Assembly (NCBI GenBank): GCA_020201035.1
Contig: JAIVHO010000004.1
Span: 23,405 to 62,115 of the forward strand
Reading direction: 5' to 3'
Length of the DNA stretch: 38,711 nt
Source of the DNA: Bacteroidales bacterium
GTDB taxonomy: Bacteria > Bacteroidota > Bacteroidia > Bacteroidales > VadinHA17
The position numbers and the translations under genes are program-made. Positions 18,185 through 26,482 of the stretch are shown here, piece by piece; positions within the stretch are counted from its first letter, which is position 1; the number at the start of each line of letters is the position of its first letter. Under the pieces are notes generated by a model. That model made no database searches, was not told the DNA's origin, and was given only the letters and a program-made list of their open reading frames with translations.

Positions 18185-19426
18185 TTATATCTTCCTGATA
18201 ACAACAGAGGCGTTGTGTCCACCAAATCCAAATGTGTTACTGATTGCTACATTAACCTTCCTTTCCTGGGCCTTATTGAGAGTAAGATTAAGCTTAGGGT
18301 CAATTTCAGGATCCGGTACGGTAAAATTTATGGTTGGTGGTACAATGCTGTCATTAATTGCCATAATAGCTGCTATGGCTTCAACAGCACCGGCTGCACC
18401 CAGGAGGTGGCCAGTCATTGATTTGGTAGCACTTATATTAAGTTTGTAGGCATGTTCTCCGAAAAGATTGACTATTGCACGGGCTTCTGATATATCCCCG
18501 AGAGGAGTCGCTGTACCGTGTACATTAATGTAATCAATATCTTCATAGGAGAGGCCTGCCTCTTCGATAGCCAGTTTCATTACCCTGTAAGCACCCAGAC
18601 CATCAGGGTGTGGTGCAGTAAGGTGGTAAGCATCAGCAGTCATACCTGTTCCAACAATCTCTCCATAGATCTTAGCCCCTCGTGCCGTGGCATGTTCATA
18701 ACTTTCAAGGATAAGTGCTCCGCCGCCTTCTCCCATAACAAATCCATCCCTTGTTTTGTCAAAGGGTCTTGATGCGGTTTTATACTCATCATTATTGGTT
18801 GACATTGCCTGCATTGCATTAAATCCACCTATTCCGGCTTCGTTAATTGTGGATTCTGATCCGCCGGTAATAAATATATCTGCCTTGCCAACCTTTATAT
18901 AGTTTACGGCATCCATTATAGCATGGGTTGACGAGGCGCAGGCTGACACAGTGGAAAAGTTAGGGCCTGTAAATCCATATTTAATGGAGATAAGGCCGGC
19001 TGCAATGTCACTGATCATTTTGGGGATAAAAAACGGGCTGAAACGGGGGGTGAAATCCCCCGCTACAAACCCTTTTATCTCTTCAAGAAATGTATCAAGA
19101 CCGCCGATACCTGAAGCCCAAATTACCCCGGCTCTTTCCAGGTCAATGGTTCCCAGGTTTAGTCCGGAATCTTTGACTGCCTCCTCAGCTGCGACCATGG
19201 CAAACTGAGCATACCTGTCCATTTTTCGAGACTCCTTGCGATCAAAATAGTCCTTTGGATCGTAATTCCTTACCTCACATGCAAATTTGGTCTTGAATTT
19301 TGTGGTGTCAAATCTGGTAATCAGGTCTGTCCCACTGGCACCTGCCTTCATTGCATTCCAGGTATCAATAATATTGTTGCCCAGGGGAGTAATCGCCCCC
19401 AGTCCTGTAATCACGACCCTTCTCAT
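18185..19426 (-). CDS. fabF: Beta-ketoacyl-ACP synthase II
   Basis: 413 residues, typical length. The condensing-enzyme triad is present: C163 in V-S-A-C-A-S-S, H303 in V-H-G-T-A-T-P and H340 in S-M-T-G-H-L-L-G-A-A-G. It extends acyl chains on ACP with malonyl-ACP in fatty-acid synthesis. The gene lies 34 bp after acpP, its substrate carrier, in one operon. Confidence 0.98.
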   Translation of the reverse strand: MRRVVITGLGAITPLGNNIIDTWNAMKAGASGTDLITRFDTTKFKTKFACEVRNYDPKDYFDRKESRKMDRYAQFAMVAAEEAVKDSGLNLGTIDLERAGVIWASGIGGLDTFLEEIKGFVAGDFTPRFSPFFIPKMISDIAAGLISIKYGFTGPNFSTVSACASSTHAIMDAVNYIKVGKADIFITGGSESTINEAGIGGFNAMQAMSTNNDEYKTASRPFDKTRDGFVMGEGGGALILESYEHATARGAKIYGEIVGTGMTADAYHLTAPHPDGLGAYRVMKLAIEEAGLSYEDIDYINVHGTATPLGDISEARAIVNLFGEHAYKLNISATKSMTGHLLGAAGAVEAIAAIMAINDSIVPPTINFTVPDPEIDPKLNLTLNKAQERKVNVAISNTFGFGGHNASVVIRKI

Positions 19427-19460
19427 TATAGCTGCTCTTTCTATTTCAGGTTATGCAATG

Positions 19461-19697
19461 CTATTTTGCATTCTCTTCAATGTACTTAATAGCCTCACCT
19501 ACAGTGCCGATGCTTTCCGCCTGATCGTCCGGAATTCCAATGTTGAATTCCTTCTCGAATTCCATGATAAGCTCAACAGTGTCAAGAGAATCAGCGCCGA
19601 GATCATTTGTAAAACTGGCCTCAGGTGTCACTTCTGACTCGTCAACGCCAAGTTTGTCAACGATGATCTCTTTTACTTTTGCTGCAATGTCAGACAT
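19461..19697 (-). CDS. acpP: Acyl carrier protein
   Basis: 78 residues, acidic. The phosphopantetheine attachment serine is S37 in [11 protein letters not shown]. It carries growing acyl chains for fatty-acid and lipid A synthesis. First gene of the acpP-fabF-rnc operon. The upstream region has a weak promoter match on the minus strand (TTTCTTTG about 20 bases after a TTG) and is shared with the divergent purN. Confidence 0.98.
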   Translation of the reverse strand: MSDIAAKVKEIIVDKLGVDESEVTPEASFTNDLGADSLDTVELIMEFEKEFNIGIPDDQAESIGTVGEAIKYIEENAK

Positions 19698-19871
19698 AAT
19701 CTCAAATTTTGGTTAATAATTAAAATTTTGACCCTGCAAAGAAATATATTTGTACAGTTATTTTCAAGCAAATTAGCTTTTTTTTGTCGGACCGTATGGG
19801 TAATGTCCATATGTACAGGATTATACATTAGAATTGCAGTGAAATTGGATGATTATTGAAATATTATTAAA

Positions 19872-20468
19872 ATGCAGTATAAGAGCAATATAGCAGTTTT
19901 TGCATCAGGGTCGGGAACCAATGCTTCCAATCTGATAGATTATTTTTCGAATGCCGAAACGGCGATTGTCTCGCTTGTGTTGACAAACAAGCCTGACGCT
20001 CCCGTGATAAGAAGGGCGACAGAAAGGATGACAGATGTTACGGTTTTCGACCGTGAACAGCTTTACGGAAGTGAGTATATAAACAATTTGCTTTTGGAAA
20101 GGGGAGTAGACTTTATTGCACTGGCTGGTTTTCTATGGCTGGTTCCGGACAATATTATTGCTTCTTACAGAGGGCGTATTGTAAATATACATCCGGCGTT
20201 GTTGCCGGCATATGGAGGCAGGGGGATGTATGGGAATCATGTTCACAGGGCTGTTCTGAAGAATGGGGAGAAAGAGAGCGGAATCACCATCCATTATGTC
20301 AATGAGAAATATGATGAAGGGGATATTATATTCCAGGCAAGGTGTGAAGTTAAGAGTGATGATACAGTGGCCTCGCTTACGGCACGTATACATCAGCTTG
20401 AGCACCGTTATTATCCCGGCGTAGTAGAAAAGGTTCTGTTGGGGGAAGAGCCTCCCTTTAAATTTTAA
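19872..20468 (+). CDS. purN: Phosphoribosylglycinamide formyltransferase
   Basis: 198 residues. The phosphate loop G-S-G-T-N is at 13-17. The catalytic trio is N105 and H107 in N-I-H-P-A-L-L-P and D148 in K-Y-D-E-G-D. It transfers a formyl group from 10-formyltetrahydrofolate in step three of purine synthesis. Transcribed away from acpP, with a TATATTTG -7 box at 19745-19752 but no properly spaced -33 partner. Its last 11 bases overlap the end of the convergent peptidase gene. Confidence 0.96.
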   Translation: MQYKSNIAVFASGSGTNASNLIDYFSNAETAIVSLVLTNKPDAPVIRRATERMTDVTVFDREQLYGSEYINNLLLERGVDFIALAGFLWLVPDNIIASYRGRIVNIHPALLPAYGGRGMYGNHVHRAVLKNGEKESGITIHYVNEKYDEGDIIFQARCEVKSDDTVASLTARIHQLEHRYYPGVVEKVLLGEEPPFKF

Positions 20469-21705
20469 TTGAATCAAGCAGTTTTTTAATCACAAGGCTT
20501 GTTTTGGTAAACTTCTCGCGGTTAGCGTCACTTACCGGTTCAACGGGAGGAGCCTCCACTTTAAGCGGATCCACCGGCTGCCCGTTTCTATAGAATCTGA
20601 AATCGAGATGTGGTCCTGTTGACAGGCCGGTGCTTCCAACGTATCCTATAATATCACCCTGTTTCACGTAGGATCCTACTGATAATCCTTTTGCAAATCC
20701 GCTCAGGTGGAGGTATGCTGTTGAGTGGACACCGTTGTGTTTTACTTTAACATAGTACCCTTCTCCATTACCCCATGCGGCGGCTGTAACAACACCATCA
20801 CCTATTGTCTGAACAGGAGTTCCCGCAGGGGCGGCGTAATCGACTCCGTGATGTGGCCGGCGGATCCTCAGAATCGGATGCATGCGGGAATTGGAGAAGC
20901 GTGAACTGATCCTGGAATACCTTAGCGGAGCTTTCAGAAAAGCCTTCCTGAGGCTGTTTCCCTCAAGATCAAAGTAACTCTCCGTACTATCCTGAATCAG
21001 AGGAATGGCATAAAACTGATTACCGGCATGTTCGAACCAGACTCCATAAATTTTATGCACACCGGCAGGGATTGTATCGATATAATTCTCTTCATATATC
21101 AATTTATATCTGTCTCCTACCTGAAGTCCGAAAAAGTCTATTGACCATGCAAATATCTCTGACAGGTCAATGGCAAGAACCGGCGTTATATTATTATCAA
21201 TCATTGAGTTCCATAGGGAGGTAGTTATTGTGCCTCCCCTGTATTTCATAACTTTTCTGGTTTCCTTTTCTCCCTTCCGTATATGGATTGAATCTGTAAA
21301 GTCAAGTATATAGTAGTTTACCGCATCCTCATGGTAAATCATATATTGGGCCCTGGTGGTATCTGTTTTACCTGTCAAAATGGTATATTCAGCACCTGCT
21401 CTCATCTTTCTTATATCAAACAGATCCTTTGAATTGGTTCGCAGGGTCAATATTTCATTATATGATACAGAAAAGTCGTTCAGTATATCTGCAAGAAACT
21501 GGTTTCTTGCAATACGGCCGGTATATAGATTCAGAGTATCGGCAGGAATGCCGTACAGAAATTCTCCGGGAGTGGTCTTAACGGTAAGCATTTCTTCCTG
21601 TGGTTCTGTTTCGGCCGGCGAGCCCTCTTCATATGCGCAACCTGACGGAAGAAAAAGTGAAGTTAAAAGAAGGAGGGAGGCTATGATGTTATTATTTAAA
21701 TTCAT
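20458..21705 (-). CDS. M23-family cell-wall peptidase, lipoprotein
   Basis: 415 residues. A signal peptide ends in L-P-S-G-C (Cys23), so it is lipid-anchored. About 40-240 is a linker with a LysM/OapA-like look. The LytM domain (about 265-385) has H285-x-x-x-D289 and H333. The final motif is T-G-P-H-L-D-F-R, with Asp where most family members have the third zinc ligand His (H-x-H). The protein should cleave or regulate cleavage of peptidoglycan cross-links in the periplasm. It begins 5 bp after leuS, probably as the distal gene of that operon. Confidence 0.92.
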   Translation of the reverse strand: MNLNNNIIASLLLLTSLFLPSGCAYEEGSPAETEPQEEMLTVKTTPGEFLYGIPADTLNLYTGRIARNQFLADILNDFSVSYNEILTLRTNSKDLFDIRKMRAGAEYTILTGKTDTTRAQYMIYHEDAVNYYILDFTDSIHIRKGEKETRKVMKYRGGTITTSLWNSMIDNNITPVLAIDLSEIFAWSIDFFGLQVGDRYKLIYEENYIDTIPAGVHKIYGVWFEHAGNQFYAIPLIQDSTESYFDLEGNSLRKAFLKAPLRYSRISSRFSNSRMHPILRIRRPHHGVDYAAPAGTPVQTIGDGVVTAAAWGNGEGYYVKVKHNGVHSTAYLHLSGFAKGLSVGSYVKQGDIIGYVGSTGLSTGPHLDFRFYRNGQPVDPLKVEAPPVEPVSDANREKFTKTSLVIKKLLDSIKI

Positions 21706-21710
21706 CTTTT

Positions 21711-24368
21711 TTATAAAACAATATTAATTATTCTTCCGGGTACTACTACTATCTTTCTTATCTGTTTGTCCGAAATCCATTTTTCTGCCCTGGGATCAGC
21801 GAGAACTCTTTTTTCAGCCTCTGCCGGTTCAATCTCTGCCGGCAGGTCAATAGTAAATCTCATTTTCCCGTTGAATGAAACGGGGTATTCTATAGTCTTC
21901 TCAATCAGGTATTTCTCCTCATACTGTGGCCATGGATGGTTTGCCAGACTTACTGTGTTACCATACAGGTGCCATATCTCTTCTGCAAGATGGGGGGCGA
22001 AGGGTGACAATGTAAGAATAAACATCTCGGCGCTCTTCCTGGTTACCTTACCTTTCTTTAAGGCCAGATTTGTAAATATCATCATTGATGAGACAGCTGT
22101 ATTAAAACGGAGATTTTCTATATCTATTGTTACCTTTTTAATTGTCTGATGCAGTACCTTGAGTGTTTCATTATCCTCATCACCATCCATAAGATTCAAC
22201 TCGTCTGAAAAGAAACGGTATGTGCGGTTAAGGAAATTGAATACTCCCTTAACACCTTTTTCATCCCAGGGTTTGGTTGCTTCCAGCGGCCCCATAAACA
22301 TCTCATAGAGCCTCAGTGAATCAGCACCGTACCGTTTGGTAACATCATCAGGATTTACGACGTTTTTCAGCGACTTTGACATTTTTGCCACAATCTGCTT
22401 CAGCTCCTCTCCTGTCTTTTTATGAAAGAAAGATCCGCCTCGCTCTTCCACCATATCGGCAGCCACTTTTGCACCTGTTGCGGTTTCATAGGCAAAGGCA
22501 AGTATCATTCCCTGGTTAAAGAGTTTCTGATAGGGCTCGTCATGACTTACAATTCCCAGATCATAGAGCACCTTATGCCAGAACCTGCTGTAGAGGAGGT
22601 GTAGCACGGCATGCTCAGCTCCACCGATATAGAGGTCGACAGGCATCCAGTATCTCTCCAGATCAGAATCAAATATTGACTCACTGTTTTTTGGGTCGAT
22701 GTATCTCAGGTAGTACCAGCATGAGCCTGCCCACTGAGGCATTGTATTTGTTTCACGTCTTCCTTTTCTGCCGTCAGGGCCTGTAACATATAGCCATTCG
22801 GTAGAGTTTGCCAGTGGTGACTCTCCGTTGGCGCCAGGGTGATATTCTTCAAGGTGTGGCAGTTCGAGAGGTAGTTCCGATTCATCCAGCAGAGTAATCT
22901 CACCATCTTCCCAGTGGATTACAGGGAAGGGTTCACCCCAGTACCTCTGTCTGCTGAAGAGCCAGTCGCGCAGCTTATAGTTTACCATTGCATTCCCAAG
23001 TCCTTTCTCACGGAGCCAAGTTATGGTAACTCGGATCCCCTCCTCTTTTGAGAGGGAGTTAATATCCAGACCGGTTTTACTATTTGCTGAATTGATATAT
23101 TTCCCATCCTCAGTCCAGCACTCTTCTCCCTTCAGTACCTTTTCCCTGAGATCTGTGTCCCGGGTGTCGGGATCCATTATCGCCTCTACCGGCAGTCCGA
23201 ATTTACCGGCAAATTCAAAATCGCGACGATCATGAGCCGGCACTGCCATTATAGCTCCTGTACCATATCCGGTCAGTACATAATCAGCCACCCACACCGG
23301 AATCTTTTTATTATTTACAGGATTGATTGCATAGCTTCCTGTAAAGACGCCTGTTTTATCCCTTGCAAGGTCTGTTCTGTCAAGGTCTGATTTTTTTGCG
23401 GCTTCCACTACATATTGCTCAACGTTTTTCTTCTCCCCCGGTTTGGTCAGAATAGGGGTTAGAGGGTGCTCAGGGGCAAGTACCATATAGGTAGCCCCGA
23501 ACAGTGTATCGGGTCGTGTGGTGAAGACCTTTATTCTGGTGTTGCTTCCTTCAACAGGAAAATCCACTTCTGCTCCTGTTGATTTGCCGATCCAGTTACG
23601 CTGCATCTCCTTTACACCTCCCGGCCAGTCAACGCTTTCCAGCCCATCGAGAAGCCTCTCGGCATATTCTGGAATTCTGAGCATCCATTGTTTAAGGTTT
23701 TTCTTTACCACCGGGTTACCGCACTTTTCATGACTTCCGTCTGTAAGTACCTCTTCGTTAGCGCATACAATCTTACAGTTAGAGCACCACCACACCTGTG
23801 CATCATCATAATATGCGAGTCGTTTTGAGTCCTTGTACTCCCTTATCGCCTTTTCTCCTTTGTCGGAGATACCCTGTGGGACAGGCAGTTCTGCGATATC
23901 CCGTCCTTTACCGAGCCCTTTGTCGAACCATGTATTATAGAGACGGATAAAGATCCACTGTGTCCATCTGAAATATGAAGGGTCGGTAGTATTGACTTCT
24001 CTGTCCCAGTCGTATCCCAGTCCCAGTTCCTTGATCTGACGCCTGAAGGTGTCGCAGTTCTTATTTGTGGTTACGGCCGGATGGGTTCCTGTCTGTATTG
24101 CGTACTGCTCTGCCGGGAGACCAAATGCATCCCATCCCATGGGATGGAGGACATTGAAGCCGTTCATTCTCTTGTAGCGGCTGACAATATCAGTTGCTGT
24201 ATAACCTTCCGGATGACCTACATGGAGGCCTGATCCTGAGGGGTAGGGAAACATATCAAGGATATAGTATTTTTTCGGATTAGTTAGGTCATCTCCCGTT
24301 TTAAAGGTTTTATTTTCTTCCCAGTACTTCTGCCACCGTTTCTCTATCTCCCTGAATCTGTAATCCAT
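21711..24368 (-). CDS. leuS: Leucyl-tRNA synthetase
   Basis: 885 residues. The class I motifs are H-V-G-H at 49-52 and K-M-S-K-S at 662-666. A zinc-knuckle-like C-S-N-C and E-K-C-G-N-P pair lies near 193-216. The editing domain (T-T-R-P-D-T-L-F-G-A-T-Y) occupies about 225-430. It charges tRNA-Leu with proofreading. It is shorter than the Bacteroides homologues I recall (about 940) but close to E. coli size (860), so no domain appears lost. The start codon M-D-Y-R-F-R-E-I-E-K-R-W agrees with the family. Confidence 0.97.
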   Translation of the reverse strand: MDYRFREIEKRWQKYWEENKTFKTGDDLTNPKKYYILDMFPYPSGSGLHVGHPEGYTATDIVSRYKRMNGFNVLHPMGWDAFGLPAEQYAIQTGTHPAVTTNKNCDTFRRQIKELGLGYDWDREVNTTDPSYFRWTQWIFIRLYNTWFDKGLGKGRDIAELPVPQGISDKGEKAIREYKDSKRLAYYDDAQVWWCSNCKIVCANEEVLTDGSHEKCGNPVVKKNLKQWMLRIPEYAERLLDGLESVDWPGGVKEMQRNWIGKSTGAEVDFPVEGSNTRIKVFTTRPDTLFGATYMVLAPEHPLTPILTKPGEKKNVEQYVVEAAKKSDLDRTDLARDKTGVFTGSYAINPVNNKKIPVWVADYVLTGYGTGAIMAVPAHDRRDFEFAGKFGLPVEAIMDPDTRDTDLREKVLKGEECWTEDGKYINSANSKTGLDINSLSKEEGIRVTITWLREKGLGNAMVNYKLRDWLFSRQRYWGEPFPVIHWEDGEITLLDESELPLELPHLEEYHPGANGESPLANSTEWLYVTGPDGRKGRRETNTMPQWAGSCWYYLRYIDPKNSESIFDSDLERYWMPVDLYIGGAEHAVLHLLYSRFWHKVLYDLGIVSHDEPYQKLFNQGMILAFAYETATGAKVAADMVEERGGSFFHKKTGEELKQIVAKMSKSLKNVVNPDDVTKRYGADSLRLYEMFMGPLEATKPWDEKGVKGVFNFLNRTYRFFSDELNLMDGDEDNETLKVLHQTIKKVTIDIENLRFNTAVSSMMIFTNLALKKGKVTRKSAEMFILTLSPFAPHLAEEIWHLYGNTVSLANHPWPQYEEKYLIEKTIEYPVSFNGKMRFTIDLPAEIEPAEAEKRVLADPRAEKWISDKQIRKIVVVPGRIINIVL

Positions 24369-24476
24369 GATATTGTATAATAATTTATTGCTTTATGGTC
24401 TGCGAAATTAGGAAAAAGTTCCCGAATAACCTTGGAGGCACCGGGAACTCCTTGTAATACAATATTCATTGAGCAC

Positions 24477-24507
24477 TTTGAAAAATGGTTTTATGGAGTT
24501 ACTTTTG
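24477..24507 (+). promoter_or_regulatory. Promoter of tRNA-Arg
   Basis: TTTG at 24477-24480, exactly 19 bases, then TACTTTTG at 24500-24507. This is a full match to the Bacteroidota promoter (TTTG-N19-TAnnTTTG). Transcription would begin about 5 bases before the tRNA. Confidence 0.85.
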
Positions 24508-24518
24508 CACATCATTAA

Positions 24519-24592
24519 GGTTCCGTAGTTCAATTGGATAGAATGACAGATTCCGGTTCTGTTGGTTGGGGGTTCGAGTCCCCCCGGAATCA
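24519..24592 (+). tRNA. tRNA-Arg (anticodon CCG)
   Basis: A 74-base cloverleaf. The acceptor stem GGTTCCG/CGGAATC has one G-U pair. The D stem is GTTC/GAAT, and the anticodon stem ACAGA/TCTGT encloses loop TTCCGGT with anticodon CCG, reading CGG. The T stem is GGGGG/CCCCC with loop TTCGAGT. The discriminator is A, and the CCA end is not encoded. Its 3' end is duplicated about 187 bp downstream. Confidence 0.95.
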
Positions 24593-24595
24593 CAG

Positions 24596-24625
24596 GAGCT
24601 GCTTCGTGAGAGGTGGCTCTTTTTT
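24596..24625 (+). terminator. Terminator of tRNA-Arg
   Basis: GAGCTGCTTC pairs with GAGGTGGCTC (several G-U pairs) across a GTGA tetraloop, then six T residues. It begins 4 bases after the tRNA. Confidence 0.85.
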
Positions 24626-24643
24626 ATTGCTGATCATCATATG

Positions 24644-24806
24644 GGTACCGTGGGGACGAGAACAGCGATGGCCGGGGGTTCGAACCGAGTCACCCCGAGT
24701 CTGCGGAGCAGGCGAGGGGTGTGAGCTCATGAGCGGGTTGAGGGGCAGCCGGCGGGAGCGAATAGTCCCCCCGGAATCACAGGAGCTGCTTCGTGAGAGG
24801 TGGCTC
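24644..24806 (+). pseudogene. Degenerate tRNA-Arg copy with 81-bp insertion
   Basis: Bases 24764-24806 repeat 43 bases of the tRNA-Arg 3' end and terminator hairpin (24577-24619) exactly, but without the T-tract. Upstream, 24674-24683 repeats the T-stem and loop bases GGGGGTTCGA. In the intact tRNA these two pieces are contiguous; here 81 bases (24684-24764) separate them at the T-loop. Near 24644, GGTACCG resembles the tRNA 5' end GGTTCCG. The inserted part is markedly GC-rich and can fold (CACCCC with GGGGTG). It reads as a partial tRNA duplicate interrupted by a small element. An attachment-site scar is the main alternative. Confidence 0.55.
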
Positions 24807-24856
24807 CCGAGCGCACAATTCAGGCACCGATGTGTTGCTACCCGAAAAAAAGCTTT

Positions 24857-24893
24857 AAAAAAAAGCCGCTTTATAGTAAAGCGGCTTTTTTTT
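24857..24893. terminator. Bidirectional terminator after the Exb operon
   Basis: GCCGCTTTA pairs with TAAAGCGGC over a TAG loop, flanked by eight A and eight T residues. It lies 17 bases past the last exbD stop codon and works in either direction. The rest of 24626-24909 holds the tRNA-like copy and no gene. Confidence 0.9.
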
Positions 24894-24909
24894 CTGTTAT
24901 TCTGTTTTT

Positions 24910-25395
24910 CTATTGAATACCACGAATCTCCTCTACATTCTGGTTAGCGTACATGATCTTCAGAGCATTAGCACGTCTGAGAGCCTGCTTGACATCAACC
25001 ACGATTCCCATCTTAGTCTCTTTGTCAATCTTCAGGGAAACAAGCATTTTGCTTCTTTCCACCTCATCAAGCTGCTCTCTCTCCTGAGCTATAAAGTCCT
25101 GAATATCATCCACTTCCTTGAATGAGTCATTTAGCTGTATTTTCGGTTCCGAACCAAAGGTAGCGCGGAGGCTTTGCAGGGGTTCACCGATATAGATGAA
25201 GCTTGCAAGAGATTTCTTTTCAAGTTTCTTTCCCTGTGTTGCATCCGGTACCGTAACATTGATCTTAAGTTCCACTTCCCTCATAACGGTAGTTGTCATA
25301 AAGAAGAAGAGGAGCATAAATACAATATCGGGAAGTGAAGCAGTATTGATTTTTGCAACACCTTTACCACCGGTACTTCTCTTAAACTTGGACAT
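24910..25395 (-). CDS. exbD: ExbD/TolR-family biopolymer transport protein (second)
   Basis: 161 residues with one N-terminal membrane helix (about 20-42), A-S-L-P-D-I-V-F-M-L-L-F-F-F-M-T-T-T, in which D23 is the conserved protonatable residue. The rest is periplasmic. ExbD proteins form the peptide plug of the ExbB proton channel that powers TonB- or Tol-type systems, or gliding/T9SS-linked processes in this phylum. It starts 1 bp after the other exbD and is the final gene of a four-gene operon. Confidence 0.93.
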   Translation of the reverse strand: MSKFKRSTGGKGVAKINTASLPDIVFMLLFFFMTTTVMREVELKINVTVPDATQGKKLEKKSLASFIYIGEPLQSLRATFGSEPKIQLNDSFKEVDDIQDFIAQEREQLDEVERSKMLVSLKIDKETKMGIVVDVKQALRRANALKIMYANQNVEEIRGIQ

Positions 25396-25396
25396 A

Positions 25397-25978
25397 TTAA
25401 TTTCCTCCTATTTTTTTAGGTTCTGCTTCAGAGATTGGCACCTTATAGTAGTCATCTACTGCGGCCTGTCTGTCTGGTGCTAGGTCATCGTAAAGTTGTC
25501 CCCATCTGGAAGTTGCCAGCTGGTCACGCAGTTCATCCCTTGCAGCAAGCAGCTCATTCTGCACGGCGATATAGATACCATATGAAGTTCCTATATCATT
25601 CTGCAGTGAAATCACCGCATTTTTAGGCACCCTAACCAATCCGAAGAAAGGTATCTCCTTGTCAATCATTTCGGGCATATCGTCAGCCTCATCAACATTG
25701 GCAATAAAATCTTTTGTTATTTGCCGCAGCTGGTCAAAGCTGATAATCTCACCTTCAACGAGAAGCAGGTTGTCCTTGTTAACCAATACCTCGAGGATGT
25801 TTCTCTCATTGATTTGCTGGTCTTCAGGTATCTCAGTGGGATCCTGTATTGGAGGCAGCATTCGCATCAGTCCTGTATCGCTGTCCATGGTTGTTGTTAC
25901 CAGGAAGAAGATAAGCAGGAGGAATGCTATGTCAGCCATAGAGCCAGCATTGATTTCCTGTACTTCTCTTTTTGCCAT
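25397..25978 (-). CDS. exbD: ExbD/TolR-family biopolymer transport protein (first)
   Basis: 193 residues. The membrane helix A-G-S-M-A-D-I-A-F-L-L-L-I-F-F-L-V-T-T-T (about 11-30) carries the conserved D16. The periplasmic part is longer than in the second ExbD, with an extra C-terminal helical region (about 140-193). Two unlike ExbD proteins suggest a heteromeric channel or two outputs. It lies 40 bp after the small membrane protein gene. Confidence 0.93.
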   Translation of the reverse strand: MAKREVQEINAGSMADIAFLLLIFFLVTTTMDSDTGLMRMLPPIQDPTEIPEDQQINERNILEVLVNKDNLLLVEGEIISFDQLRQITKDFIANVDEADDMPEMIDKEIPFFGLVRVPKNAVISLQNDIGTSYGIYIAVQNELLAARDELRDQLATSRWGQLYDDLAPDRQAAVDDYYKVPISEAEPKKIGGN

Positions 25979-26018
25979 TTTAATATTTGTTTATCCCCTG
26001 GGGGAATAATTATTACTT

Positions 26019-26477
26019 CTACTTAAATACTCTTGAAACTGAAGACCACAGGATACTGAGAAAGGCTATTATAACCAGCCCGTAAGCAGTAAATAGTGTT
26101 GTGTCAACAAATTTAAGAGTTGCGGGTTCGTTTCCTTTTCCGTCGTAGAAAGGCATATTGAGAACTGTGTCATCCGCCATCAGGTAAGCCACCAGTATCA
26201 AAGCAGCCGCGGCAACGATTGCGATAATACTCTTTTTTGCTCCCTTGGGATTAACAACGAAGTTAATCAGGGAGAAGATTATGGTAATACCAGCGGTGAT
26301 TCCGAGTAACACATATGCCCAGACAAGAAAAGATTGTGTTATTGTTGGCTCCTCAAGCCTGGTTCCTTCAGTGCCGGGTACCACATTGCCCAGGTAGAAA
26401 ACCAGGGCAAATACTATGGTTATGGCCATCAGTACCCAGGTGAGGGCAGTTAAAATCTTGCTTGATAAATTGGACAT
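26019..26477 (-). CDS. Four-helix membrane protein in the Exb operon
   Basis: 152 residues. Hydrophobic helices at about 9-30, 50-69, 81-99 and 127-146. No known catalytic motif. It starts 5 bp after exbB and ends 40 bp before exbD, so it should be produced with them. Proteins of this kind sit at the same place in other Bacteroidota Exb operons, but I know no assigned role. It might be an accessory subunit of the channel. Confidence 0.85.
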   Translation of the reverse strand: MSNLSSKILTALTWVLMAITIVFALVFYLGNVVPGTEGTRLEEPTITQSFLVWAYVLLGITAGITIIFSLINFVVNPKGAKKSIIAIVAAAALILVAYLMADDTVLNMPFYDGKGNEPATLKFVDTTLFTAYGLVIIAFLSILWSSVSRVFK

Positions 26478-26482
26478 GGTAA

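Noticed and set aside
24577-24806. Complete integrative element between tRNA-derived direct repeats
   Set aside because: Only about 190 bp lie between repeat starts, with no integrase or other gene; at most a scar.
24534-24947. Open frame of 137 codons across tRNA-Arg and the region behind it
   Set aside because: It starts inside the tRNA, crosses two terminators and ends antisense within exbD; openness reflects GC-rich composition.
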